This document shows positions 48,101 through 59,043 of a stretch of DNA of 64,000 nt, in pieces. The stretch is from Brienomyrus brachyistius. Its lineage: Eukaryota; Chordata; Actinopteri; Osteoglossiformes; Mormyridae. The notes beneath the pieces are model-generated. The model did not search any database, was not told the origin of the DNA, and saw only the letters and a list, made by a program, of their open reading frames with translations. Location: positions 7,085,608 through 7,149,607 of the forward strand of contig NC_064549.1 of the NCBI RefSeq assembly GCF_023856365.1, read 5' to 3'. Both the position numbers and the translations under genes were made by a program. How positions within the stretch are numbered: the stretch's first letter is position 1; each line of letters begins with the position of its first letter.

Positions 48101-48215
48101 TGGCTTTGTTCAAGCCTTTGCTCCCCAAGTTGCCTCAGGTCTGGGTAGCAGTGGGTTTGTAAAGCAAGAGTACCGTCTTGGCTCAGCTTCTGCTCAAAAT
48201 GCCTTGGTCCCTTAG
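45199..48215 (+). CDS. nested gene: secreted Gly/Pro/Gln-rich tandem-repeat protein, three coding exons, unknown family
   Basis: Coding exons read directly: 45199-45224 (donor GTAAGT), 45318-45361 (acceptor CTACAG, donor GTAAGT) and 45475-48215 (acceptor CCTCTAG). Introns are 93 and 113 bp, phases 2 and 1, and the joined frame is 936 residues with stop TAG at 48213. The first ATG has an in-frame TGA immediately upstream; the overlapping second ATG (45202) has the better Kozak context (A at -3, G at +4). Residues 1-23 (MMALGLTLMV, LYMLAVCYTAVGL) form a good signal peptide. A short unique region follows (VGFDLPTKYDQQ), then degenerate repeats, four 43-residue units, a unique spacer (FGSWNCPTVS to YASTVYVAS), twenty-four 18-residue units and a unique tail ending NALVP. 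Cys is very rare and no folded domain is evident. An egg-coat, mucus, adhesive or other matrix role would be a guess: there is no ZP domain, and the intron phases do not fit phase-0 SCPP genes. Confidence 0.82.
45933..46448 (+). repeat. coding tandem repeat, four units of 129 bp (43 residues)
   Basis: CAGAAGGGCTTCTCC recurs at 45933, 46062, 46191 and 46320, exactly 129 bp apart. Units 2-4 look almost identical; unit 1 differs at a few bases (GTCCTG instead of GTCCCG). Each unit encodes QKGFSTGQSLPGVQQ, LLPQPGYPTGQ and GLASQQGLAGV. The length is a multiple of three, so the frame survives copy-number change. Near-identity points to recent duplication or gene conversion. Confidence 0.93.
46659..47954 (+). 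repeat. coding tandem repeat, twenty-four units of 54 bp (18 residues)
   Basis: The array has two main unit types: GLPGVQQPGPQPGYPAGQ and GLPGVQQPGFQKGFPAGQ (variants end FPVYQ, FPASQ or FPTGQ). They partly alternate, which also makes 108-bp and larger higher-order repeats. DLAGVQQ and GLPSVQQ variants cluster in units 16-20. The last unit is degenerate (PESQKSLPSVQ). Every unit is 54 bp, with no frameshift. Confidence 0.93.
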
Positions 48216-48244
48216 AAGCAGTCGGTTGCAGCATTTCATTCCAG

Positions 48245-48316
48245 GTGAGCTGAAGCTCTCAGGTCATGTGCAAGCTTCCATTTGGGGGAACTAACAAGCA
48301 ATCTCTTCTATTCTAG
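48245..48316 (+). other. possible 72-bp intron in the 3' UTR of the nested gene
   Basis: CCAG|GTGAGC at 48244/48245 and TTCTATTCTAG ending at 48316 form a plausible donor-acceptor pair similar in size to the gene's other introns. The junction would lie 29 nt after the stop codon, too close to be expected to trigger nonsense-mediated decay. Inferred from motifs only. Confidence 0.45.
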
Positions 48317-48442
48317 GCAACTAATCTTCCAGCTGAATTAAGCTGGAAACTGAACGACTTGACTGCCATCTCTGCTCTTCAGTCCTTTTGTAGGCTCCCA
48401 GAGCCTGGCAGCTTTTTCATTGACTTGTGTGTTTAGGCTTCA

Positions 48443-48448
48443 AATAAA
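48443..48448 (+). terminator. poly(A) signal of the nested gene
   Basis: AATAAA lies 228 bp after the stop codon and is followed within about 30 bp by a T/GT-rich stretch (TGTGTAACATCTTGTG), a typical cleavage region. It is the first canonical signal downstream of the gene on this strand. Confidence 0.7.
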
Positions 48449-49796
48449 CTCATTTAATGTGTAACATCTTGTGTAATTCCTTGACTTGTTTCACGGTCAT
48501 TTGGGTCATGGTGGAAGAATAGAATCTGGAAGGTATTCCTGATTTGCTTTTGATCTGACCTCAGATGGCCATAGATTCAGGCCATTTTTGCTTCAATCCC
48601 CAATCTGTAGACTTGCAGAATCTGTGCTGTACTACAGCATGAGTTGAGGCTGAAATGCGTACAGCCCTATTCAGTGACGTATGAAGTCTTTCCATGATTC
48701 ACTTGAGGGTACGGTATACCTGATAGACCCTGCCATTAACCGGCATGGACCTGGGGCTTGTGGTAGGCCAGCGTCTCCGTTTTGTTTCCCAGATATAGAA
48801 ATCCTGGTACTTGTGGAAATGTGGTGGGTGTTTTTGGGAGGGGGGGTTAGAGGGGAATGTGTGTGTGTGTATAGTGTAGGCCAGTAATTTTCTCATTGTG
48901 GGAAATTTTGTCCTGCCAGATTTATCGGTGAATTCCTCCCGATCTTGATTTGTCATGGTGTGCATTAATCATGTTGCTTAACTCTAGTCAGTCAAACTAT
49001 GTAGTTTCAAGTATAGTGATTAACCATTCAGAATTCAAAGTCAAATTTTCACCGACTTGTTTTATGGGCAAGGAATTGGTGTACTCTGAGGAAAAGCCAA
49101 GAGTTTAAAATAAGTTTTGTCATTATTGATTATAACTAATCCTATTTATGGTCAATGTTCATTAGGAACATGGCAGTGCAGTCATGCAGTTAAGCGTTTT
49201 GGGAAATGTGAGATTTTGCACCCATCCTCTATACTGTGTGTGATTGCTGTGTGTTGGAAAAATAAAATGTGTCCCATTTTGAACCAATTTGGTTATGTAA
49301 TCTTGTGGGAATCTGAGGAAAGCATGTGTCTCCAATTAGCTAATCATGACACACTGAGGAAAAACCATGACATTCTGAAAAAGTGGATGCAGTTTTATTC
49401 TTGGATTAACAGGAGTTGGCATTTAGGGGACCTGGGGCAGCACAGGATACCAGTACCGTTGCTGGTACTAGCTTGACATCCAGTGATAGCTTGTATCAAA
49501 CAGCACATTCGTGGCTGAATGTGGGCAGGGGTGGACAAATTTCTGGTCTGACCACCCAATTGGTCACCTGCGCCATCTGAATCTGCCAATCACGTTTATT
49601 TTGTCCCATCAGATATTCTTCTGTGGAGCGTTGGTAGTCACCTGTGAAAGTGGAGGAGGAATGTTACCTTATTCTTATTAAAGCTCCTTCTTGAATAAAT
49701 GTATCATTTGTTGCTGTAGTTCGCTGTACTGTTGTGTTGAATAACGATCTTTGATAGTAGTGGCTAACTCCTTGATAGTTAGCTAGCTAGCTAACA

Positions 49797-49806
<10 letters not shown>

Positions 49807-49842
<36 letters not shown>
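49807..49842 (+). repeat. (AT)n microsatellite
   Basis: About 18 AT units. Confidence 0.93.
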
Positions 49843-49847
<5 letters not shown>

Positions 49848-50830
49848 TAATACTGCAGTGGAACCCCTGTATCCACTGCTTTGGTAACCGTGGTCTCAAT
49901 GTAAATTATAAATTAAAACTTCATCATAGGTATGTAAGTACATGGAAAGCAAGTAACTTATAGTGTTGGCTAATACACAGAGTTTCAGATCCCCCGTGGA
50001 TATGGGTGCACTATTGTCTTTAACTTGAGAGTTCGCTAACATTGATATCAGCGCAGTCTGCTGGCTGGGGTGAGATTTACAAGTTGAGACTTGTATGCAC
50101 GCATGTGCACACACATTTATATGTATGTGCAACTTTTATTACCTTAATAAATAACAATAATAATAATATGTCTGTAGGGTTTGCAAACTACCACAAAGCT
50201 TTTGATATAGGTAATTCTATGTTTGTCACAGAATAATATAGATTTTCCGTGAGACTTCTTGCGTGAGAACCTGAAAGTGTGAATATCACACCAGATGCGT
50301 GAGTTGGCAATCCTGTCAGCACTCAATATAAATAAAGTTACTTGGTTAGATAGATTACATGCTATAATTAACTTAAGTTATTCATACATAACCATGCACA
50401 ACATGCAACAAATTTTGGCTCCCAAATCAAAGCTTGCTACCAGCAATTCAGTTACAGCTGCTGTTAGCTTGAATAATTAAGCTTCAGGACCGATGCTTTC
50501 AAATCAAGTGGCCTGTTACTGCGGGCAGTTCAGGCAGTAATGTTACACCTTCCCTGCCCACTTTGCACCCAGGGGGTGCAGGTCGCTTCCACCTTTGCTT
50601 GCGGAGTAACTTTGTTGATAGTTTGGTACTTAACTTATATTCTTTAAGGACCATCCTTTCGCTATATTACTGTTCATGTTACATGTGCTGCTCTTATATT
50701 GTTACAGTACTGTACATGCGAGTTTATGAGTTTGAGTTCCAAATTTGCCTTTAATATGCCAGTAGATAAGTTGATGTTTATGTTAAGTTTATGTTTGGTT
50801 AGCAGACACTTCTCTCCAAAGTACCATAGC

Positions 50831-50832
<2 letters not shown>

Positions 50833-50877
<45 letters not shown>
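50833..50877 (+). repeat. (AAT)n microsatellite
   Basis: About 15 ATA/AAT units. Confidence 0.95.
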
Positions 50878-51961
50878 TACTGTAGAAGGATTGGAGAGAT
50901 CCATGAGAGCCTAATGTTGAGCTCATAAATAGTTCAGACATAAAATATGAAAATGCCATGTGCCCCCCCTCCCCCCCCCATTTCTCTGGTCACAAGCCCT
51001 TACAGCGCTGTAGTATGTTCCATAGTGTGAAATGCTGGCCACACAAAATTTCTAATTGACCCCCCCAGCCTGAGCAGTCTAGACCCGGTTCTGCATCATC
51101 ATGACTCAAACCGAGCCATATGAAGAACACTTTACACTGGCACATTCAACAGAAGGTTCAAGAACTTCCACACAATCCATCTTCAAGCAGCTTGAAGCAC
51201 TTGATTGGCGGCGAGAAGAGAGTAAGTTGGCGTCCGAAGATGCCAGTTTTCACAACTGATCATGGACTTACTGTAGAAGTTACCACCACTACCGAAATCC
51301 ACAGTAAAAAAAATAACAAAAAAAAATTCAGCTCTTAATGAGGACGAACAAGCGCTGTACAAACACCAGTGTGCTACACTTTACATCTTTAGTATGTTTG
51401 TGAAATGTGCCTTTTTGTACCATTAGCTGTCCTTGGATCAGGTTTCCCACCCCTGTTTTAAGTTTCTATGTCTATGCTCAAAGTTTATCTCATGCTAAGG
51501 TACTTTTAAGAAGTAATTTGTCTTCCGTTTACCACAGATACTTGACTTGCCTGGAAAAATATCATTCAATTTTGTCTCGTGTTCAATGAAATCCATGTAG
51601 CTCGTCTTGAACGCAGTACGTTGTTGTCAACTGCAGCATACCTCTTCCACTCCTGTGGTGGGACATCTCCATGTGCTGTGGTACCATCTGAGCAGTCTGT
51701 CTGGTCTTTCAATTAGCTGAACCAGTGTGGGTAAGGTAGTTGTGGAGAGAAACGTGAGCCTTCACCACCTGAACAGTTTTGCTGTGACCCAGGTGCCGTT
51801 TACAAAAATTCTCCACTGTGATGACATATACAAGTACAGTATTTTGTTTGCAATGCATCACTTAAAATTGTTTTATATGGTAATGTATCTATTCTTGTAT
51901 GAAGATCACTGAACATTGTGATAATATCTTTAGTATTAAAGTATAATGCTAAATTAATAGA

Positions 51962-52800
51962 CTTTCCTGCAAAACACCTACCTGGGTAGGGATGCAACAA
52001 TTTTAGGTGGAGGGGGGAACGCTACATCTCCCACAAATACAATTGGGCTCATGATGTCTGTTCCTGGCAGGGCTTCAAGTGGTGGCTCATCCGAGGTCCC
52101 TGCAAGGAGTCTGGAGCCAAAGCTGGTCTCTGAAAATCCCACCATCGCTCTCATGGCCATATGCTTCAATGTCCACCATTGTGGAACGGTAGTTAGCATC
52201 ACAGGCAGCCATTAATTCAATGGAGTGTGTTCCTTTGTAGTTAAAGTAATCACTGCCTGAGTTTAGTGGTGCTTCGATGACAACACGTTTGCCATCAGTT
52301 ACGTCAAGGCATGATGGAAAGTTCCAAGTTGTCCAAAAATCTTGGGAAATCTCACACACTTCGTCCCAAAGTGCCCGGCACACCTCATGAACAATCTGGG
52401 AAGCTGTAGATTCCCCTAGTCTATAGCTTACTGCTATCGCTTGCTGTGAACTACCTGATGGCAAGTAGCGTAATGCAACAGCCAGTCTCTCTGAAACACC
52501 AACAGGTAACTTATGTGCGTTCTGGTGATGAATGTAAGAAGAGGTGCGATACACCAAGTCGTCAAGTCTGGCAGTAGACATCTGAAAATATGTATGATGC
52601 CTTTCATTGTCGACCAGGTGCATCTCCTTCACCCAACATGGAAAGCTGTCACACAATCGCACCATGTTTAGAAGCCTGACATAGTGTTTTTGTTTTCCTA
52701 TTCTTTTTTTGTCAAGGAAGAAGCTGACAATAGAGAAGCTCTTCCTCCTCACTATCCACATTGGAATGGCGTTGCAAGTACGCGACCTGCGCATGCACAC
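51962..52800 (-). pseudogene. PIF/Harbinger transposase, frameshifted and C-terminally truncated
   Basis: The main frame (52087-52800, 237 residues) has the N-terminal helical region (YFQMSTARLDDLV, VGVSERLAVALRYLPSG, YRLGESTASQIVHEVCRALW). The DDE nuclease follows: CLDVTDGKRVVIEAPLNSGS (first catalytic Asp, residue 169), YFNYKGTHSIELMAACDANY and VDIEAYGHESDGGIF (second acidic position, residue 219). A one-base frameshift just after GGIF moves the continuation into another frame (SFGSRLLAGT, LEALPGTD, PIVFVGDVAFPPP, about 51990-52130). A PYPGR match near 51975 follows in yet another frame. The region with the third catalytic residue (ENAFG context) is absent, so the enzyme cannot be active. 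Family members are normally about 350-400 residues. The long intact stretch suggests fairly recent decay. No terminal repeats were found. Confidence 0.88.
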
Positions 52801-55800
52801 GATATCTGTCCTCTACAACACGTTGTGTGCAAGTGCAAAGTTTGCGGCTTGATCGGAGAATTATTAATTACATTTTTGTGCATGCATACACGATGTCCGT
52901 GTGTGGAGCAGTATGAAACAGCCTTTAGTGTATCTGTTGTAGTTCTTACTGTTATGTCACAGAAAATATTGGCCCAAGTGCAAAGGAGGAATAAATAGAA
53001 CTGAAATATACAGTAGGTAATTGGTGGGGAATATTCTGCAGTTTGGCTTGTACTGTAAGTAGAATGTGCAATAAATGAAGAGGTACAGTTTCAGAGTTGC
53101 ATGTCACAGCATTTAGGTAGGAACACATTAATTGTCTTTCACATTCCCGGTTAATCTATCCAGTACTGCTGAAAATTGTAGTGGATGGGAGGTGTGGAGA
53201 AGTAAGGATGAGATGGGGGGGGGGGGATTTGCTGCTGTTCCAACAGCCTCTTTCTATTATGAAGAACACGCGTGAAGCTCCGCTTTTACAGCAATGGCAA
53301 GTTAAACTTCTTGCTGATCATTTGCATACCTGAATAACTGAAAAATTGGATTTAATTGGGAAAACTGAGTTCTGATAGTTCATAAGAACCACAATTTTGC
53401 ATGCTAAAATACAATATACAAGTCAAGGAAATTTGGACATTCTTTTTTTCCTTCTAAGGGCAAAGGATTTTTAAGATAGCAATAATTTTTTTTTCTTGAA
53501 TTATAAAAGGATGGAATAACTTGTTTGTTAATCAACAATTATTTAAATATAATATTTCTCATGAATAATAGGCATAGCTCACAAACAATTGAAGGGACAG
53601 TTGACATAATATAAAATGTATGTAGGAAATTTATGTAGAATCCATGTGGTCGTTAGGTTTTTGTATAGCTACCTTGGCTTTTGATTTTGTTAAATTAACT
53701 AGAGTAATGAACCACTTTGCGCTTTTTTTATTAAATAGTGAAGATGACACAGAGCATGCTCAGGTCTGACATTGAGCTGCTCTGGTACTCTGGCTTGTAC
53801 TTAAATTCTGCTGCAGTTTCAGTGATATAGCAACCTGTTCTTCATTTACTACCTTTCAGTCACCACTGAAGTGAAAGCAATTGATTGTCCTTGTTGACAC
53901 ACGACATTGAAATGTTGCATTTAACTCATACATGACACGGTAGTGGGCAACTAGTTCAGCACTTAAGGAGTAATACCTTGCTGGTTGGAGATTCAAACCA
54001 GTCACCTTTCAATCACCAGTGCACTTTCCTACCCCATAGACCACCACTGTCCCATGTAATATCTAATTCAGATTTAACACAATTTCCCATTCAGGATCAC
54101 CAGTATGAAACTTATATTTCACTTTTTTTATCTTTTCTTTAATTATACAAGATGTTAAACATGTACACTCTGAAACTGAAAGATTCAATGTTTTTTCTTA
54201 AATACTGGGAAATTTTAGGAAACGATGCAACATAAAATTTACAGTGTAAATGTCTGTGGTAATGAAGAATACATTGTCGTTCTTCGAAGGTGTAGAAGAC
54301 TACTGACCTTTATAGGATTATCAGGGGACTATTTAAGCCTTTCAGCACCGTTCCAAAAAACAAGCCCCCTGATGTTTGAAATGTTCTTTATCGACATAGC
54401 ATTTTCAGGGATATTGTGTTATATATGCTGGCTTATTCGAAGGATGTTGTGAGGGTCTTCATTAACTCCTTACGTGCTGAGCTATTTACTGGTGGTGCTT
54501 CTGAAGAATGCAGAAGCTGCTATATTTCTCTCATTATTTCAACCTTGGTCTGATTTTATTGTCTATGAGTGGAAAGAATAATGTTTCCAAATGCTTCACA
54601 GTGCCTGGCGTCTTTGAACCCTATAATGAAACAGAATGCTTTATGTTTTAATGCAGGAAACAATTTAACATTCCGTTTTCTCCTTGAAGGCCTTACTGCA
54701 ACTAGGGAAAAGGCATCTCCTTTAATCTTTTCTTTCATGCTTGGCAGAAAGAAACCTCATGCATTTAAATGGGACTATAAGCTGATGCTGGTAACTTAAC
54801 AAGGATCTGCACTGTTTTACGTTGAGGATTTCTGTATTTCTGATAGTGAAGGAATCACATCTACATTTTCTAAAACACATCTATTCTTCTACCCTTATTT
54901 CTTTTCACAAACAATGTTCATGCTTTTCTCATTTCTTGTACATTATGTAGATTTAAAAACTATCACCTCGGTTTCAAAATGTTACTTTTAGAAAACAGGC
55001 CTCAAAATGATGTTGATGCCTGGCCAACTAAAGGCAGCTGGGTCTATGCGCTGAAGGAAGTCAGTTATGGTGTCCTGCTCTTAGTCACAACTGGATTGGT
55101 GAAGTATGTGCTGCGTTACTCGTCTATACCTTAGAAAAACACCTTTACCTACTAAATACATAAACCACTTCCAAGAGAAATAGTTGTACTGTTGCATGAA
55201 ACAGATTTTCTGTATAATTTTTAGATCATTTCAGGTTATTTATTTATTTATTTGTTTGTTTGTTTTATAGTTATATAATTGCTCTGCTATGGCGGCACCA
55301 ATGTCAGAGGACGTTCAGTTTTCACACTATGGAAACTTATAAAACTTTACAATGGTGCACGACATACCACATTATCGCAACCAAAGGAAAACAGGTGTTT
55401 CACACACTTCTGGAGTGTTTCAAAATCATCATATCAGGCTCCACTCAGTCCATCCTCTAATAACCCCAGTAACAGTAGAAGCATTGTAGTGCTTATAAAA
55501 TGTCTTGCTGAGAAATAACGTTTTATGCTACAAGTACAAAAGTGTTAAATTAGCACTTATTTTATTAATAACTGCCATGTTAACCCAGTTTTAATTAATT
55601 CTAACTAACATCAATACAGTTGGTCTGAAAAGCATGTGCTGGAAATCCTGAAATGGGAGGATTCCTCTGTGTTTTGGCTGCTGCTGCAGTATGAGATGGA
55701 TTGGCGCATTGGTGTTTGTGTGGAACACAGCTGATTTCGGGGGTTGGGTTTGAGTTGCTGTAGCACTGTGACAGTGGACATATCCTGTATGGATGGTGAT

Positions 55801-55905
55801 CAATCTGCCAGTAATGAATCATTATTTATATAGCACTGTTTTAGCCACAGGGTATACAAAGCGCTTCACAGACATTTTAAAAGAACAGAAAGAAATTAAT
55901 ATAAA
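52801..55905. other. no recognised gene
   Basis: May include the remaining 5' flank of the Harbinger element. A 12-G run lies at 53215-53226. Otherwise AT-rich. Confidence 0.45.
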
Positions 55906-55907
55906 CC

Positions 55908-56050
55908 AGAAGCGGAAAGTTTAGGGTCAGAAAGCAGAAATACAGGCCAAGATGTTGTCTCGGCCAACCAGTTGTGTATAAAGAGTTACATTCACAGAGT
56001 ATTCAGCTGGCCGGGTGAGACAAAATCTTTGTCTGGATCTCAGCCACCGA
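55908..56050. mobile_element. palindromic MITE family P, copy E (most diverged)
   Basis: CAAGATGTTGTCTCGGCCAA, CCAGTTGTGTATAAAGAGTT and TTCAGCTGGCCGGGTGAGAC, AAAATCTTTGTCTGGA keep the family layout with many substitutions. Confidence 0.72.
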
Positions 56051-56139
56051 AGTCCCATAGAGTGATTGTTTTTTAATCGTGAGTGCACAAGTTAGTTATC
56101 TGGTGTGCATGCAATTTTAGAAAATCACTCTATGGGACT
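56051..56139. mobile_element. 89-bp element with perfect 17-bp terminal inverted repeats
   Basis: AGTCCCATAGAGTGATT (56051-56067) and its exact reverse complement AATCACTCTATGGGACT (56123-56139) enclose a 55-bp loop. It sits directly against MITE copy E. A short MITE or a stem-loop; no family recognised. Confidence 0.8.
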
Positions 56140-56178
56140 TTGGGGGCTCTGTAGATATAAGCACACAAGAAATTACAA

Positions 56179-56213
56179 TAATAATAATAATAATAGTAAT
56201 AATAATAATAATA
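56179..56213 (+). repeat. (AAT)n microsatellite with one variant unit
   Basis: AATAAT units interrupted by AGTAAT. Confidence 0.93.
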
Positions 56214-56829
56214 ATGAAATAGCCACAAAAACGCAGGACTATAACCACCTATAAAGATGATTTACTTTGGATGGAAATGTTAGTTGGCACTTCCTGTCAC
56301 CTAAAACAGGAACTGTCAGGCCCTGTTAAACCTGCAGTATATGCATTCAGCACATTCCTTTTCAAAGGTTTTTCTCAAGTTTCGAAATGCATGCTGAAAC
56401 ATTTTTTTGAAATATATAAAAAATTGCTATAACTTCAAGTCTGTCACTTCTAAGACAAGACAAATGGAAATGAGTTAAATGAAATAATAAAAAAATAATA
56501 ATAATAAAAGGTAGGCTGTAATAGAAAAGTCATGAATCCAGATAACTGGCTATACTTTTTGGTTTTTAGAATCGTAACTTAAATACTTCATCTGTTCATC
56601 TTCCACCGACTTATATTGGCCAGGGGCTTGGGGAGGCTGGAGAATTTTCCGGACTGCATAGGGCGCAAGGCAGATGAACTGGATCAATTTATGTGAAAGC
56701 TATGATCTACTCGATATGATACTACTTCCACTTCATTCAGAGTAAAAGGAAATGCATTTGCGGTGGGATAATCGTTGAAAACATTATTCACCGAAGATTT
56801 GAAAAAAAAAAAAACATTGCCTGCTAGGA

Positions 56830-57125
56830 TGTTACAGTGTTGCAGTTCCCACTGCTGCAAATGGATGGGAGACCTGGCCCATTGTGTCGGGTATCTACAT
56901 TGCCGACTGGTGAGGTGTGATGGTGTGATGGTATAGGGTATGTTTTCATGGGACCCATTACGCCCCTTAAAGAAAAGATGAGCAATATCCCCCAGGATAT
57001 CTGAAAATGCTTGACAAACTGGTGAATTCCTTCATTGCAGCAGTGCATACATTTGAGACTGTTTTAGTTTTCAGAAGGATAATGCTTCTTGCAATAAGGC
57101 AGCAAGTGTCAAGAAATAATTTCAA
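56830..57125 (+). pseudogene. Tc1-like transposase, internal fragment
   Basis: GTGTGATGGTATAGGGTATG with TTTTCATGGGACCCATTACG corresponds to the V(M/T)VWG.FSW..(L/R)P.. segment. Further on, QKDNASCNKAASVKK (about 57074-57118) matches the QQDNAPCHKA motif around the second catalytic Asp. Stops and frameshifts occur. Only the middle of the gene remains. Confidence 0.75.
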
Positions 57126-58525
57126 TAATAAGTAATTAAGCTCAGTCAGGTTCCCTAACTAGTCAGATCAGTGAAAATGAACTTTTCCCCGTCGTGTTAG
57201 AGGAGAGGTTCACCACAGCAGAGACTCCCATACTTGACTATGTGCATTACTGTATGTAGTGAGAGATTTTTCTTACTCCTTTCCCTCATTGGGTGCTAAG
57301 GACCGGATGTAAAGTTAGAAAGAAACCATGATAATTGATAGAATGTAAGAAAACAGTCAATCAAAAATGAGTTAAGTACATAAACTTATTGAATCACTGT
57401 TAGACCGAAATGCCGTCAGAATGCAAGTATGTTAACTAGGATTTTTAATCGCTTCGTGAAGTGAGATCTAGAAATGGATTTTGAGAAGTGTTGAGCAATT
57501 CAGTGAAGTGATTATAGAATGAAAAAACAGGATGTGATGTTTATTGCACAGCTTGGTTTATTGTGTTTATGATGGAAGTCATAATATTAGATTTGACTAA
57601 TTAGCACATTCCATAGCTGATAATTGCATCGGTAAGAAGGTTAGATGCAATACTAAAATTTAGCCTTGTCTTACTTTTGAATGTAATAGTTTGTTTTCTT
57701 TTTGGTGGTTTAGGGATTGTGTTAGTTGATGAAATTTTATGCTAACGGGCCACAGATAGTATTATCTAGTAAATGTTCTTCACAAGTGTGTGCAGGCAGT
57801 TTCCCCCCTTGTGAGACATCCATCACAACAGCCCTGCATCCCACACCAAGACTGTGGTCATTATCTCTGCTGTCATCATTTCCAAGGACTCTGCTGTCAG
57901 ACTTTATTGTGCCTGTTATGAAAAGGTGCGGTAGGTAAAACCAGTAGTCGAACCAAGAACGATTCCTGTTCATTTTTTATTCATTTTATTTTTATATGTC
58001 CACCAGATTGAGTTGCCCCATTTAAATCGAGCCATTGCAATTTCTTGTAATCATTTAGTCTGTTTCTACACAGCTGAGAAATTGGTTGAAAATGATTTGT
58101 TTTAAAAGGGAATTGGAGTAACAGTCCCATGTACGTAGTCATGATATATGGAAAACGCGGCTTGTAGAGAGAGCTATCATGATTGCCTCCGATGGTGACC
58201 GTGAAAAATTAAGATTCATGATTCTTCATATGCCTTTTGCATGTCAGTTCACAGGAAATCTTACTTCCATCATTCAATCAGTAACGTGTAACAGAATAAG
58301 ACAAGACAGAACAAAGGCACTCACAAAACATAAACTGCGTAATTCTGAATATATGAAATAAATATTAAATAAAAGGTTAAAATTAATTAGTTAACAGAAT
58401 TGCAATTTTGTAAATTGGTTATTGTGGGGTTTAATTACAGCTGTCCGCAAAAATCATGCAGTCTATCGCTATTTTACCTGATCCACTTGAGTCACTAGAT
58501 CCAGTTTAACCAGTATGTTAACAAT
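57126..58525. other. no recognised feature
   Basis: Non-coding. A moderately GC-rich patch at 57780-57930 was not assigned. Confidence 0.45.
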
Positions 58526-58529
58526 GTTG

Positions 58530-58705
58530 CTGGTTCAAGCCTGGCCTCAGCATGTCTGTGGGCTCTTGAGCAAGGCCCTTAACACCCAGCTGACTGGGCG
58601 CTGCTATGGGTCGCTGCCCTTCACTGCCAAGCTTGCTCTCAGCTACAGAGAGCAAGATGGGGTAGGTGAAAAGGGAACCTCCCCAATAAAGTATAATAAG
58701 TATAA
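58530..58705 (+). repeat. family-2 type SINE / LINE-tail fragment
   Basis: GGTTCAAGCCTGGCCTCAGC, TCTTGAGCAAGGCCCTTAAC, CTGGGCGCTGCTATGGGTCG and CCTCCCCAATAAAGTATAAT. It is about 80% alike by eye to 28480-28665. Confidence 0.7.
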
Positions 58706-59043
58706 TCATTTCATCATTTCAAGTTAGATGCTATGCCCACACAGAAAGTTCTTACTGCCACGGGCCAGTGTCACGGACGAATGCTTTAGCTCCATTGCTG
58801 AGTCCATACAGTGCTGACAGCGGCACCGTTCACGCAGAATGGGCTTTTAAATTCGATGTTAGCACCCTCTACCCACTTTAATAATTTAGTGAGTATGGTA
58901 CAATGTTAACGTTAGCCCCTAGATGTTGCTAAGCTTAGGTAAATGCCATAGGTTGAATCTGACTATTCTTCCTAATTAAAGGTGATTCAAGGATGCTGTC
59001 AGTGATTTCTTATATTTAATAAGAAAACTTAAAAGTTCTTCCC

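Larger units (their letters stand above)
48480..51960. other. intron 2 sequence downstream of the nested gene; no gene recognised
   Basis: Contains an (AT)n tract at 49807-49842, an (AAT)n tract at 50833-50877 and a C-rich tract near 50965-50981. The frames present are short, with no domain match. Confidence 0.5.

Noticed and set aside
45199..48215. Nested gene as a zona pellucida protein or an SCPP-family (P/Q-rich) gene
   Set aside because: No ZP domain follows the repeats and cysteines are almost absent. Intron phases are 2 and 1, not the phase-0 pattern of SCPP genes. Pro/Gln richness alone is not evidence.
54225..54799. Two frames (75 and 76 codons) as exons
   Set aside because: No homology recognised and no convincing splice sites around them.
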